From: Paraburkholderia ginsengiterrae
GTDB lineage: Bacteria; Pseudomonadota; Gammaproteobacteria; Burkholderiales; Burkholderiaceae
DNA: 64,000 nt
Assembly: GCF_001645125.1 (NCBI RefSeq)
Contig: NZ_LXKA01000011.1
Location: forward strand, 1-64,000
Reading direction: 5' to 3'
Shown in pieces: positions 34,069-42,278 of this stretch. Below the pieces are notes generated by a model. It was not told where the DNA came from. It saw nothing but the letters and a program-made list of their open reading frames with translations, and did no database searches. Position 1 is the stretch's first letter. Every line of letters begins with the position of its first letter. Both the position numbers and the translations under genes were made by a program.

Positions 34069-35469
34069 TCAAACCAGGCCAGTAGCGTAATAAACCGCGA
34101 TCACAAAGAACACGGCCATCGTCTTGATGACCGTCACTGCGAAAATATCGCGGTACGACTGCCGGTGCGTCAATCCCGTCACGGCGAGCAGCGTGATCAC
34201 CGCGCCGTTGTGCGGCAGCGTGTCCATACCGCCGCTCGCCATGGCGACGACCCGGTGCAGGACTTCCATCGGAATATGCGCGGCCTCCGCGCCTTTGATA
34301 AACACGTCCGACATGGCCGCGAGCGCGATGCTCATGCCGCCTGACGCCGAGCCCGTAATACCTGCGAGCGAACTTACCGAAACGGCTGCGTTGACGAGCG
34401 GATTGGGAATGCTCTTCAGTGCGCTGCTAACGACCAGAAAGCCGGGCAACGCTGCGATCACACCACCGAAGCCGTATTCCGACGCGGTGTTCAGCGATGC
34501 CAGCAACGCGCCTGCCACCGCGGCCTTGGTGCCGGCAGCAAAGCGCTCGCGCACGCGGTTGAACGCCGTGACGACGACCATGACGATGCCGAGCAGCAAC
34601 GCGCCTTCCACCGCCCAGATAGCGACCACGGCCTTGATCGTGGTCGTGACCGGCGCATGAACGCCCGGCAGGATTTCCGGCGTCACGGTGTAGGTCGCGC
34701 CGTACCAGTTCGGAATCCAGCGGGTCAGCAGGAAGTTCGCGACACCCACCAGCACGAGCGGCGCAACCGCCAGCAGCGGATGAGGCAGTTGCTTCGATTC
34801 GACGCGCTCCGGCTCGTTGACGAGATCCGTGCCGTAGCCTTCGCCTTTTGCCATCGCCGCACGGCGGCGCCACTCCAGATACGAGAGGCCGACCACGATG
34901 ATGAACAGCGAGCCAAGCACGCCGAGCGTGGGCGCGGCCCACGAAGTGGTCTTGAAGAACGTGGTCGGGATGATGTTCTGGATCTGCGGCGTGCCCGGCA
35001 GCGAATCCATGGTGAACGAGAACGCACCGAGGGCGATCGCGCCAGGCATCAGGCGCTTCGGAATATTGCTTTGGCGATACAGCTCGGCGGCGAACGGATA
35101 CACCGCGAACACCACGACGAACAGCGACACGCCGCCGTAGGTGAGCAGCGCGCACACTGCCACGATCACCGCGTTGGCGCGCGAGCGGCCAATGTAGCGG
35201 ATCGCGGCGGCCACGATCGACTCCGAGAAACCGGACAGTTCGATCACCTTGCCGAACACGGCGCCCAACAGGAACACCGGGAAGTAGAGCTTAACGAAAC
35301 CGACCATCTTCTCCATGAAGATGCCGGAAAAAACCGGCGCGACCGCGGCAGGGTCGGTCAGCAGAACGGCGCCGAGCGCGGCGATTGGCGCAAACAGAAT
35401 CACGCTGTAGCCGCGATACGCGGCAAACATCAGAAACGCCAGCGCGGCGAGGACGATGACGAAGGACAT
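34069..35469 (-). CDS. GntP-family permease
   Basis: 466 residues from the ATG at 35469 (GGAGA upstream). About 12 to 14 hydrophobic segments; GAIALGAFSFTMDSLPGTPQ and GFGGVIAALPGFLVV are family blocks, and SGGMDTLPHNGAVITLLAV near the C-terminus is the GntP signature. Members carry gluconate and related acids or hydroxybutyrate by proton symport. A sigma-54 promoter lies 70 bases upstream and the activator gene is divergent, so expression is likely induced by its substrate. The exact substrate is open; D-3-hydroxybutyrate is one candidate from family experience only. Confidence 0.88.
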   Translation of the reverse strand: MSFVIVLAALAFLMFAAYRGYSVILFAPIAALGAVLLTDPAAVAPVFSGIFMEKMVGFVKLYFPVFLLGAVFGKVIELSGFSESIVAAAIRYIGRSRANAVIVAVCALLTYGGVSLFVVVFAVYPFAAELYRQSNIPKRLMPGAIALGAFSFTMDSLPGTPQIQNIIPTTFFKTTSWAAPTLGVLGSLFIIVVGLSYLEWRRRAAMAKGEGYGTDLVNEPERVESKQLPHPLLAVAPLVLVGVANFLLTRWIPNWYGATYTVTPEILPGVHAPVTTTIKAVVAIWAVEGALLLGIVMVVVTAFNRVRERFAAGTKAAVAGALLASLNTASEYGFGGVIAALPGFLVVSSALKSIPNPLVNAAVSVSSLAGITGSASGGMSIALAAMSDVFIKGAEAAHIPMEVLHRVVAMASGGMDTLPHNGAVITLLAVTGLTHRQSYRDIFAVTVIKTMAVFFVIAVYYATGLV

Positions 35470-35538
35470 TAAGTCTCCATAGCTTGGTTGTTCTACATGG
35501 TCGCCGTCTGAAGAGCGCGACGGCACGGCGGCGGCAAA

Positions 35539-35554
35539 CGCAGGTTTTGTGCCA
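35539..35554 (-). promoter_or_regulatory. Sigma-54 (-24/-12) promoter of the GntP permease
   Basis: On the minus strand TGGCACAAAACCTGCG (35554 to 35539) matches TGGCAC-N5-TTGCA with exact GG/GC spacing. Transcription would start near 35527, leaving a leader of about 58 bases. Confidence 0.75.
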
Positions 35555-35716
35555 CGCACGCGGCAACGGCCAATTGCCTGATTTAACAGGCCGAAGTGCG
35601 AAACGCGCTGCGGCCGATTGTACCCAAACGTCTCCAAAACGGGACGCAAATTGTCTGAACACAGGCCGAAACGAGGACAAACCCTTATGCAGTATGCTTA
35701 CCGTCAGTCTTGCTGG

Positions 35717-35748
35717 TGAGATAAGCTTGTCTACGAAATGAGACAAGC
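35717..35748. promoter_or_regulatory. Probable upstream activator sites (UAS)
   Basis: TGAGATAAGC (35717-35726) and TGAGACAAGC (35739-35748) are direct repeats 22 bases apart, two DNA turns. Within them GCTTGTCT (35725-35732) and AGACAAGC (35741-35748) are also a perfect inverted repeat. They lie about 170 bases upstream of the sigma-54 promoter, the usual enhancer distance, and directly ahead of the activator gene. Confidence 0.6.
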
Positions 35749-37260
35749 ATGATTAGAACGATAGCCGGAGACAGCGACAGCATGATGAACGACTGGGCGG
35801 GACTTCCCGCCACCTACGGCGACGTACTGCGCCGCGCGATGGACTCGCTTTTCCGCACATTCGAAAATTTCAGCGAAGGCACGTTCATCGTCGATGCCGA
35901 CGCGCGCGTGGTCTGGATCAACAAGCGTTATGCCGCGCGTTTCGGGTTTTCGGACCCGGAGCAGGCGATCGGCCGCGATTGCGAAGCCGTGATCCCCAAT
36001 AGCCTGATGCGCGAGGTCGTGAACACCGGCAAGCCGATTCTGCTCGATATTCTGGAAACGGACCGCGAGCCGCTGGTGGTGACGCGTTTGCCGTTGAAAG
36101 ACGACGCGGGAATCACGGTCGGCGCCGTCGGGTTCGCGCTGTTCGATGAGTTGAAGGCGTTGACCCCGCTTTTTTCCCACTATTCGCGCGTCCAGGAAGA
36201 ATTGATCGCGACGCGTCAGTCGCTTGCCCAGGCGCGGCGCGCCAAATATACGTTCGGCAGCTTTGTCGGCACGAGCGCGGCCGGTCTCGAAGTGAAGCGC
36301 CAGGCGCGCCGCGCGGCGCAACTCGAATCGCCGGTGCTGCTGCTCGGCGAAACCGGCACCGGCAAGGAACTGCTCGCGCATGCCATTCACGGCGGCTCGG
36401 CGCGCGCCAATCAGCCGCTCGTGGCCGTCAACGTCGCGGCGATTCCCGACACCCTGCTCGAAGTCGAATTCTTCGGCGCGGCGCCCGGCGCATACAGCGG
36501 CGCGGATCGCAAAGGGCGCGTCGGCAAGTTCGAACTCGCGAACGGCGGCACGCTGTTTCTCGACGAAATCGGCGATATGCCACTGCCGTTGCAAGGCAAG
36601 CTACTGCGCGTGCTTCAGGACAAGGAGTTCGAACCGCTTGGCTCGAACCGGATCGTGCGCTCGGACGTGCGGATCATCGCGGCGACTTCGGCCGATTTGC
36701 CCGCGCTGGTGGCGGCGGGCCGCTTTCGTGCCGATCTGTTCTATCGGCTGAACGTGCTGACGATCCATGCACCACCCCTGCGCGAGCGGACGTCCGATAT
36801 CGAAGCGCTCGCCTACGCCATGCTCGAAGATCTGTCCACGCAAGTGCGCGGCGGCAGTCATTTCGAATTGCAGGACGACGCGCTGCGGCTGCTGTGTTCG
36901 TATGGCTGGCCGGGCAATGTGCGCGAGTTGCGCAACACGCTGGAGCGCGCCGTGATGCTGTCCGACAGCGAGCGGATCGATGCGCGGGCGCTGGCTCCGT
37001 TCATCGGCTCGGTGCATGGTGGCATCCAGCGGCCGGGCGTATCCGAGGTGGCTTCTCACGCGCAAGCTCACGCTCGGGGCGCGGCGCTCGATGCGCCTGA
37101 ACCGGCGTTGTGGAGCGACGCGATGGCGGCGTTCGAAAAGCGCTTCCTGATCGATGCACTGCGCGCCAATGGCGGGCGTGTGATCGATACCGCCAACCAG
37201 ATTGGCATGGGGCGCGCGACGCTCTACAAGAAGATCGCGGCGTATGGCATCGAAGCGTGA
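35749..37260 (+). CDS. Sigma-54-dependent Fis-family activator with PAS sensor
   Basis: 503 residues from the ATG at 35749; an ATG at 35782 preceded by CCGGAGA would remove 11 residues. An N-terminal PAS domain (about 30-125; [20 protein letters not shown]) senses the signal. The AAA+ domain (about 175-400) has Walker [12 protein letters not shown], Walker [12 protein letters not shown] and the RNA-polymerase loop, which reads GAYSGA instead of GAFTGA. The C-terminal helix-turn-helix ([20 protein letters not shown]) is Fis-like. There is no receiver domain, so a small ligand is sensed. It very likely drives the divergent GntP gene through the sigma-54 promoter at 35539-35554. Confidence 0.9.
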   Translation: MIRTIAGDSDSMMNDWAGLPATYGDVLRRAMDSLFRTFENFSEGTFIVDADARVVWINKRYAARFGFSDPEQAIGRDCEAVIPNSLMREVVNTGKPILLDILETDREPLVVTRLPLKDDAGITVGAVGFALFDELKALTPLFSHYSRVQEELIATRQSLAQARRAKYTFGSFVGTSAAGLEVKRQARRAAQLESPVLLLGETGTGKELLAHAIHGGSARANQPLVAVNVAAIPDTLLEVEFFGAAPGAYSGADRKGRVGKFELANGGTLFLDEIGDMPLPLQGKLLRVLQDKEFEPLGSNRIVRSDVRIIAATSADLPALVAAGRFRADLFYRLNVLTIHAPPLRERTSDIEALAYAMLEDLSTQVRGGSHFELQDDALRLLCSYGWPGNVRELRNTLERAVMLSDSERIDARALAPFIGSVHGGIQRPGVSEVASHAQAHARGAALDAPEPALWSDAMAAFEKRFLIDALRANGGRVIDTANQIGMGRATLYKKIAAYGIEA

Positions 37261-37346
37261 CAACGTCCGGCGATGTCAATGACGCAGCGCAATTGCCGCG
37301 TGGCACAATCGCGGCATCGAAAAACAAGACGTGATCGGGGTTTGAA

Positions 37347-37607
37347 ATGAAACGCAGTCTTTCCTTCTTCGCGCGCGGGGCCTGTGCAACGTTGGCGGTT
37401 GGCTTCGCGGCCGCGTTGAGCGGTTGCAGCAGCAGCGCACCCCTGTTTCTTTCGGACGGGCGCGCGACCACGCTGGTTCAATGTCCGGCGGGCTCCGATT
37501 CGTGCTCGCAGCAGGCCAACGCGAGTTGCAATGGCGCATTCGACGTCGTGCGCCAGTCCACCGAGAACGGCACGCTCAATCTGATCTACGCCTGCCGCGC
37601 GAAATAG
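37347..37607 (+). CDS. Small lipoprotein
   Basis: 86 residues. A signal peptide (MKRSLSFFARGACATLAVGF) ends at the lipobox ALSGC near residue 27. The mature part is short, with four further cysteines (QCPAGSDSCSQQANASCNGAF, then YACRAK) that could form two disulfides. No family recognised. Transcribed after the sigma-54 activator with an 86-base gap. Confidence 0.7.
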   Translation: MKRSLSFFARGACATLAVGFAAALSGCSSSAPLFLSDGRATTLVQCPAGSDSCSQQANASCNGAFDVVRQSTENGTLNLIYACRAK

Positions 37608-37610
37608 CAA

Positions 37611-37633
37611 CGCGCCGGCGCAATGCCGGCGCG
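37611..37633 (+). terminator. GC-rich hairpin after the small lipoprotein gene
   Basis: CGCGCCGGC and GCCGGCGCG form a perfect 9-bp stem with a five-base loop, four bases after the stop codon. No T tract follows, so termination efficiency is uncertain. Confidence 0.45.
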
Positions 37634-38113
37634 GCGACCGTTCCTGGCATGGTTCCCTTATAGCTGGTGCGACAACCGGCGGTGCATATCTCTTTCACAG
37701 CGCGGATTTCTCCCGTCTCCGGCCGGCTCATTCGGCTATCACTTCCAGAGCGCCACGATAGACGTATGACTGTCATAAAGATCTGCGTCTAATCGCCGTT
37801 TGTCACTACATCTATCATGCGCATTGGATATACGTCCCGCGTTTTTGATTATTTCCCGAGCCGCGCACGATATTAAAAACACCCCCGATTTTTCCCGTTG
37901 CGTGGAGTCAGTGCGGCACCTAACGGAACGTGCGTTTTAATGGCGGTACTCTTTTCTCACGGGTTCGAGGCTCAAGCGGCTAGAAGCTTTTGCCGGTTTT
38001 GGGTTGATGGGAAAAACCGTCAGGCAGGATTTTCCGCTTCTCGCAAAACCCGGCGACATTACGGCACGCTTCATGCTACTGAAAATAGTTCAACGAGTAT
38101 TCCGGGGATCGCA
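37634..38113. other. Long intergenic region
   Basis: 480 bases of lower GC. A small palindrome TATGACTGTCATA sits at 37765-37777. A plus-strand frame from 37898 only becomes protein-like at the ATG 38114. The promoter of that small gene should lie here; nothing else is supported. Confidence 0.4.
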
Positions 38114-38317
38114 ATGAATCATCACCAACTCGAAAAAGATATTGAACACCTTGAACACGTAATTTCACATATTTCCGCTGAAGACCGCATCCCGTTGTCA
38201 TATTGGCGCAGCCGTCTCGATTCGGTTTCCCTCGCGGCACTGGTGCCGGCGCAGGCGAACCGCGTCAAACGGCTCAATGCCGTGCTGCTTGCGCTCGAGG
38301 AACGGCTGAAGGCGTAA
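38114..38317 (+). CDS. Small helical hypothetical protein
   Basis: 67 residues from the ATG at 38114. It is almost entirely helical and charged (LEKDIEHLEHVISHISAEDR, then RVKRLNAVLLALEERLKA), with a conserved-looking SYWRSRLDSV in the middle. This suggests a small helical hairpin. No family recognised. Confidence 0.6.
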   Translation: MNHHQLEKDIEHLEHVISHISAEDRIPLSYWRSRLDSVSLAALVPAQANRVKRLNAVLLALEERLKA

Positions 38318-38411
38318 AACCCCCTCCACGGCGGAAAGCCGTAGTGTCGCCTTCGGTCAGGTAACGTTTTCTGCAAAAATAAGGGAACATAACGTCCATC
38401 TCGGGACCACC

Positions 38412-39611
38412 ATGCAACCAGCAGGACTTTGCGCGTCGCGGCTGACGGCGCTCACCCACGCCATGCAAGGCTATGTGGAACGCGGCGAAGTGGCCGGTGT
38501 GGTCTCGATGGTGTGGCGGCGCGGCGAGACCGGCTATTTCGAGCCGCTCGGCTGGCGTGACGACGCCGCGCAACTGCCCATGGAGCGCGATACGCTGTTT
38601 CGCATCGCGTCCATGACCAAGCCGGTGACCAGCGCCGCGATCCTGATGCTGATTGAAGAGGACAGGCTCGCGCTCGACACGCCGGTTTCGTCCTGGTTGC
38701 CGGAACTCGCGGCACCACGCGTGCTGCGCGACCCGGGCGGTCCGCTCGACGACACGCATCCGGCCAACGCGCCGCTCACCGTGCTCGATCTGCTGACGCA
38801 CCGCGCCGGCTTCGCCTATCACTTCACCGCGACCGGGCCGCTGGCCGAGGCTTACGCGGCCGCCTTCAACGGTCTCGACGCCCGTGCCGATGCCAACGCG
38901 TGGCTGGCGCGTGTCGCGCCGTTGCCCCTGATGTTCCAGCCCGGCTCGCGCTGGCATTACGGTATTGCGACCGACATTCTCGGCGTACTGATCGAGCGCG
39001 TGAGCGGCATGCCGCTCGGCGAATTTTTCCGGACCCGGATTTTCGAACCGCTGGGCATGCGCGATACCGCGTTCTGGGTGCCTGACGCGCAACTCGCGCG
39101 CCTCGCCACGGCGTATGGCATCGACCCGGGCACGCGCCGCCGGGTGGTCGAGGATCACCCGGCGGCGAGCCGCTGGGCCAATCCCGACCGGTTCCAGAGC
39201 GGCGGTGGCGGGCTTGTTTCGACGGCGCAGGACTATCTGCAATTCGCGCGGCTGCTGCTCGGGCGCGGACGGGTCGGCACGACGCGTTTGCTGTCGCATC
39301 GTTCGGTCGATCTGATGCGCTCGAATTTCCTCACGCGCGACCAGCGCCGCGTGCCGGCTTTCGGGCAGGTCATGTGGGCAGGGCAGGGGTTCGGCCTCGG
39401 CGTGTCCGTCGTCGACGATCCGGCGCAGCAGTTGCCGCATGGCTACCGTTCGGTGGGTTCGTTCGGCTGGCCGGGCGCGTATGGCACGAGCTGGTTCGCC
39501 GATCCCGTGGAAGATCTGATCGGCCTGATGCTGATTCAGCGGCGCTCCATCGAACCGTTTTCCATGGCGATCGACTTCGAACGCCGCGTGTACGATGCAA
39601 TCGACGATTGA
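38412..39611 (+). CDS. Serine hydrolase of the class C beta-lactamase / EstB group
   Basis: 399 residues. The SxxK nucleophile motif is in FRIASMTKPVTSAAILML near residue 70. A YG motif follows in SRWHYGIATDILGVLIERV near 180, and GGGGLVSTAQDYLQFARLLL near 275 is typical. There is no signal peptide, so it is probably a cytoplasmic esterase or lactone/peptide hydrolase rather than a secreted beta-lactamase. Near the C-terminus GSFGWPGAYGTSWFADP provides the third motif position where penicillin-binding proteins have KTG. Substrate unknown. It stands alone between a small gene and an H-NS gene. Confidence 0.85.
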   Translation: MQPAGLCASRLTALTHAMQGYVERGEVAGVVSMVWRRGETGYFEPLGWRDDAAQLPMERDTLFRIASMTKPVTSAAILMLIEEDRLALDTPVSSWLPELAAPRVLRDPGGPLDDTHPANAPLTVLDLLTHRAGFAYHFTATGPLAEAYAAAFNGLDARADANAWLARVAPLPLMFQPGSRWHYGIATDILGVLIERVSGMPLGEFFRTRIFEPLGMRDTAFWVPDAQLARLATAYGIDPGTRRRVVEDHPAASRWANPDRFQSGGGGLVSTAQDYLQFARLLLGRGRVGTTRLLSHRSVDLMRSNFLTRDQRRVPAFGQVMWAGQGFGLGVSVVDDPAQQLPHGYRSVGSFGWPGAYGTSWFADPVEDLIGLMLIQRRSIEPFSMAIDFERRVYDAIDD

Positions 39612-39739
39612 GTGCGACGGCCGCGCCAACTAAGCCGACGCCCTCGGACCGCTGCGCAGGGGCGGACCTCTCTATCCGGCGCTTTATGCATCTGATAGTG
39701 TCCGCACTTCAGTTCGTCAAATCGACCGGAGCGACCGTC

Positions 39740-40030
39740 ATGGCCACGTACAAGCAATTGACTGCCCAACTCGAAAAACTACACAAGGACGTTGCGGCGG
39801 CCCGCGAGAAGGAAATTGCGCAGGCGATCGCCGACATCAAGCAGAAAGTGGCCGAATACGACATTACCGCGGAAGAACTGGGTTTCACGAGCAAGCGTGC
39901 CGTGAGCCGCAAGACGGCTTCGGTCCCCAAGTATCGCAACCCGAAAACCGGCGAGACCTGGAGTGGCCGCGGCCGATCGCCCGCCTGGCTCGCCGGCAAG
40001 AATCGCGAGCGCTTTCTGATCGAGAGCTGA
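39740..40030 (+). CDS. H-NS-family nucleoid protein
   Basis: 96 residues from the ATG at 39740 (CGGAGCG upstream). The N-terminal coiled coil (YKQLTAQLEKLHKDVAAARE) serves oligomerisation, DITAEELGF links, and KYRNPKTGETWSGRGRSPAW is the complete DNA-binding core with the GRG AT-hook-like motif. The size and layout are those of the common Burkholderia H-NS/BpH3-type proteins. Confidence 0.9.
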   Translation: MATYKQLTAQLEKLHKDVAAAREKEIAQAIADIKQKVAEYDITAEELGFTSKRAVSRKTASVPKYRNPKTGETWSGRGRSPAWLAGKNRERFLIES

Positions 40031-40120
40031 TGCGCGTAAGCGCATGGCGCGTTGACTGGCCGCGCGCCGGACTGTCTGAAGTGATGTTGTGCGAGGTTTT
40101 TCCCGCACCGTCCCGTGGGT

Positions 40121-40139
40121 CCTGAAAACGCTCACCTTT
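40121..40139 (+). repeat. Dispersed repeat, copy 3
   Basis: CCTGAAAACGCTCACCTTT, one base from the reverse complement of the copy at 10248-10264 across the shared 17 bases. Confidence 0.5.
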
Positions 40140-40468
40140 CGTCTGAACCTGGAGCGCAAGCTGCGAGTTCGGCTGCGCTGCTCGCGTCGGCCTCGTTGCT
40201 TCGGTGAGCCTGGTTTTATCGCACGACGCACCTTGCGACCTGCTCGCCCGACCTGCTTGCCGCGCTCGAACTGATTCTTCCGAAACCCGCGCTCCCCTTT
40301 GCTGGCGGCGGTTCCCAGGCTCTGCGAAGGATCGCGGGCGCCCGCGTTCCTGCCATCGCCAGTTGCGTCCGCTATAACCTGTGCTCCACTGAGTACCGCT
40401 TCGCGGGTGCGTGAGCGATCTTCGGCGTGCTCACCTTTCGCCGCGCGTCGAGGCGCTCCGGCGCGCCT

Positions 40469-40487
40469 CCCGAAAACGCTCACCTTT
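40469..40487 (+). repeat. Dispersed repeat, copy 4
   Basis: CCCGAAAACGCTCACCTTT, the same as copy 3 apart from one base and matching the reverse complement of copy 1. Confidence 0.55.
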
Positions 40488-40632
40488 GTGCCCGCCGTCA
40501 GACGCGAATGACGGAGCTCCGGACTAACCCGGAGTTGAGTTCCTCTCATACCCTAGATCAAAACTCATCGATACATGGTCGCGGAGGCTGAACGTCACAA
40601 TCGGTCATCCACTCAACCCCGACGGAAGGACC

Positions 40633-41157
40633 ATGAGCGCATCGACGGACAAACAACTCTTTATTGGCGAAGGATTCGAAGGCCCGGGCGTCAACCTCGC
40701 GCACATCAACGTACTGGTCGGCCCGCGCAACGGCCCCGCAGGGCAGGCTTTCGCCACGGCATTGGCGACGCCTTCGGCGGGCCACGCACCGTTCGTCGTG
40801 ATCGCGCGTCCGGGCGTGCCGACCAAACCGCTGACGCTGTATGTGAACAAGGCGCAGATCGGCAGCGATTTCCACGGCAACGCACCGTGGGGTGCTTCGC
40901 AAGCCGGCATCGCGAAGGCGGTGGCCGAGTCGCTGGAGAACGGCACGTTGCCGCCGGAAGCGGAGAACGATTGGGTGGTCGTGTCGGCGAACTGGGTCAA
41001 TCCGTCCACGGACGACCTCGACGCCGTGTTTGAAAACAACTACCGCGCGTGCAAAAACGCGATTCTGGCGGCGATGAAAGGACTGCCGCATCGCGATGAA
41101 GTGTTCGCCGCGGCGCGCGAAGTGTCGAATCCGTTCTATACCCCGAAACAACGTTAA
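40633..41157 (+). CDS. fae: Formaldehyde-activating enzyme (Fae)
   Basis: 174 residues, the normal Fae length. Fae condenses formaldehyde with tetrahydromethanopterin. The start MSASTDKQLFIGEGFEGPGV followed by NLAHINVLVGPRNGPAG contains the catalytic His of the family (in LAHIN). TLYVNKAQIGSDFHGNAPWG and the closing VSNPFYTPKQR also fit. GGAAGGA lies before the ATG. No other methanopterin-pathway gene is near, so the partners must be elsewhere or the protein is a free-standing formaldehyde scavenger. The aldo/keto reductase and aldehyde dehydrogenase that follow may share an aldehyde-related role (inference). Confidence 0.9.
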   Translation: MSASTDKQLFIGEGFEGPGVNLAHINVLVGPRNGPAGQAFATALATPSAGHAPFVVIARPGVPTKPLTLYVNKAQIGSDFHGNAPWGASQAGIAKAVAESLENGTLPPEAENDWVVVSANWVNPSTDDLDAVFENNYRACKNAILAAMKGLPHRDEVFAAAREVSNPFYTPKQR

Positions 41158-41240
41158 TTGCGCGCAGTGCGTGCCGGCGGGCGCCCGCGCGCCGCTGACC
41201 GCCCGCTCAGCCTGAAGAGAACAGGAAGGAGACAAGCACT

Positions 41241-42278
41241 ATGGAATATGTCCGCCTTGGCCAATCTGGCCTGAAGGTGTCGCGTCTGTGCCTCGGCACG
41301 ATGAACATGGGCACGCCGCAATGGAAGCCGTGGATTTTCGACGAAGCGCAAAGCGAGCCGATCGTCCGTCACGCGCTCGAAGCAGGCGTCAATTTCATCG
41401 ACCTCGCCGATTTCTATTCGACCGGCGTGGGCGAAGAAGTGGTGGGTCGCATTCTGAAGCGGATCGCGCGCCGCGAGGAAATCGTCGTGACGACCAAGGT
41501 CGGCTATGACATGGGTGCGTATCAGAACGCCGGCGGCCATTCGCGCAAGCACATCATGGACGGCATCGACGGCTCGCTCACGCGCCTCGGCATGGATTAC
41601 GTCGACATCTATATGCTGCATTTCTTCGACGTGAACACGCCGGTCGAAGAAACCATGGGTGCGCTCAACGATATCGTGCGCGCCGGCAAGGCCCGCTACA
41701 TCGGCGTATCGACCATGTACACGTGGCAGTTCGCGAAGATCATGCAGGTCTGCGAGCGCAACGGCTGGCACAAGCCGATCAACATGCAGTTGCAGTTGAA
41801 CCTGGCCTATCGCGAGGAAGAGCGCGAAATGATTCCGTATTGCCAGGATCAGGGCGTGGGCGTTTCCGTGTTCAGCCCACTCGCACGTGGGTTGCTGACC
41901 AGCGATCCGCAATCGACCCGCAATCAGACGGACTTTTTCACCGCGCAAATGTACGGTGACACGGCCTCGCGTGAGATCGCCGCATCGGTGGCGCGCGTGG
42001 CCGCGCGGCGTGGTGTGTCGCCGGCGCAAATCGCGCAAGCCTGGGTGCTGAACCACGGCGGCGTGGCGAGCATGCTGGTTGGCGCGGACACGCCGGCGCA
42101 GTTCGACAGCGCGCTTGCCGCACTCGGCACGACGCTTTCCGCCGATGAACTGTTCGAGCTCGAACGCAACTACACGCCGTGCGATCTGATCAACGACTAC
42201 ACCGCGGGCAACCGTATTGCGCGCGAACCGCGGCTCGCGCAAGGCGCGTTCGTCGAAACCCTGGAGAATGCGGCATGA
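41241..42278 (+). CDS. Aldo/keto reductase
   Basis: 345 residues. The AKR active site is complete: D and Y in FIDLADFYSTG near residue 55, K in VVTTKVGYDMG near 85, H in YMLHFFDVN near 125. The NADPH-binding end includes VASMLVGADTPAQ. The long insert and the sequence around GHSRKHIMDGIDGSL place it in the YghZ/YajO-like AKR branch acting on aldehydes. AGGAAGGAG lies before the ATG. Its stop overlaps the start of the aldehyde dehydrogenase gene by four bases, so the two are coupled. Substrate unknown. Confidence 0.88.
   Translation: MEYVRLGQSGLKVSRLCLGTMNMGTPQWKPWIFDEAQSEPIVRHALEAGVNFIDLADFYSTGVGEEVVGRILKRIARREEIVVTTKVGYDMGAYQNAGGHSRKHIMDGIDGSLTRLGMDYVDIYMLHFFDVNTPVEETMGALNDIVRAGKARYIGVSTMYTWQFAKIMQVCERNGWHKPINMQLQLNLAYREEEREMIPYCQDQGVGVSVFSPLARGLLTSDPQSTRNQTDFFTAQMYGDTASREIAASVARVAARRGVSPAQIAQAWVLNHGGVASMLVGADTPAQFDSALAALGTTLSADELFELERNYTPCDLINDYTAGNRIAREPRLAQGAFVETLENAA

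Larger units (their letters stand above)
40031..40632. other. Long intergenic region with dispersed repeats
   Basis: 602 bases without a credible gene; a 61-residue plus-strand frame at 40089-40274 is Arg-rich noise. Two copies of the dispersed repeat (40121, 40469) and a partial copy ending CTCACCTTTCG near 40439 lie here. Confidence 0.45.

Noticed and set aside
37898-38113. N-terminal extension of the small gene at 38114
   Set aside because: The added residues look random and the internal ATG has a suitable upstream site.
40089-40274. 61-residue frame in the long intergenic region
   Set aside because: Arg-rich noise covering one of the dispersed repeats.
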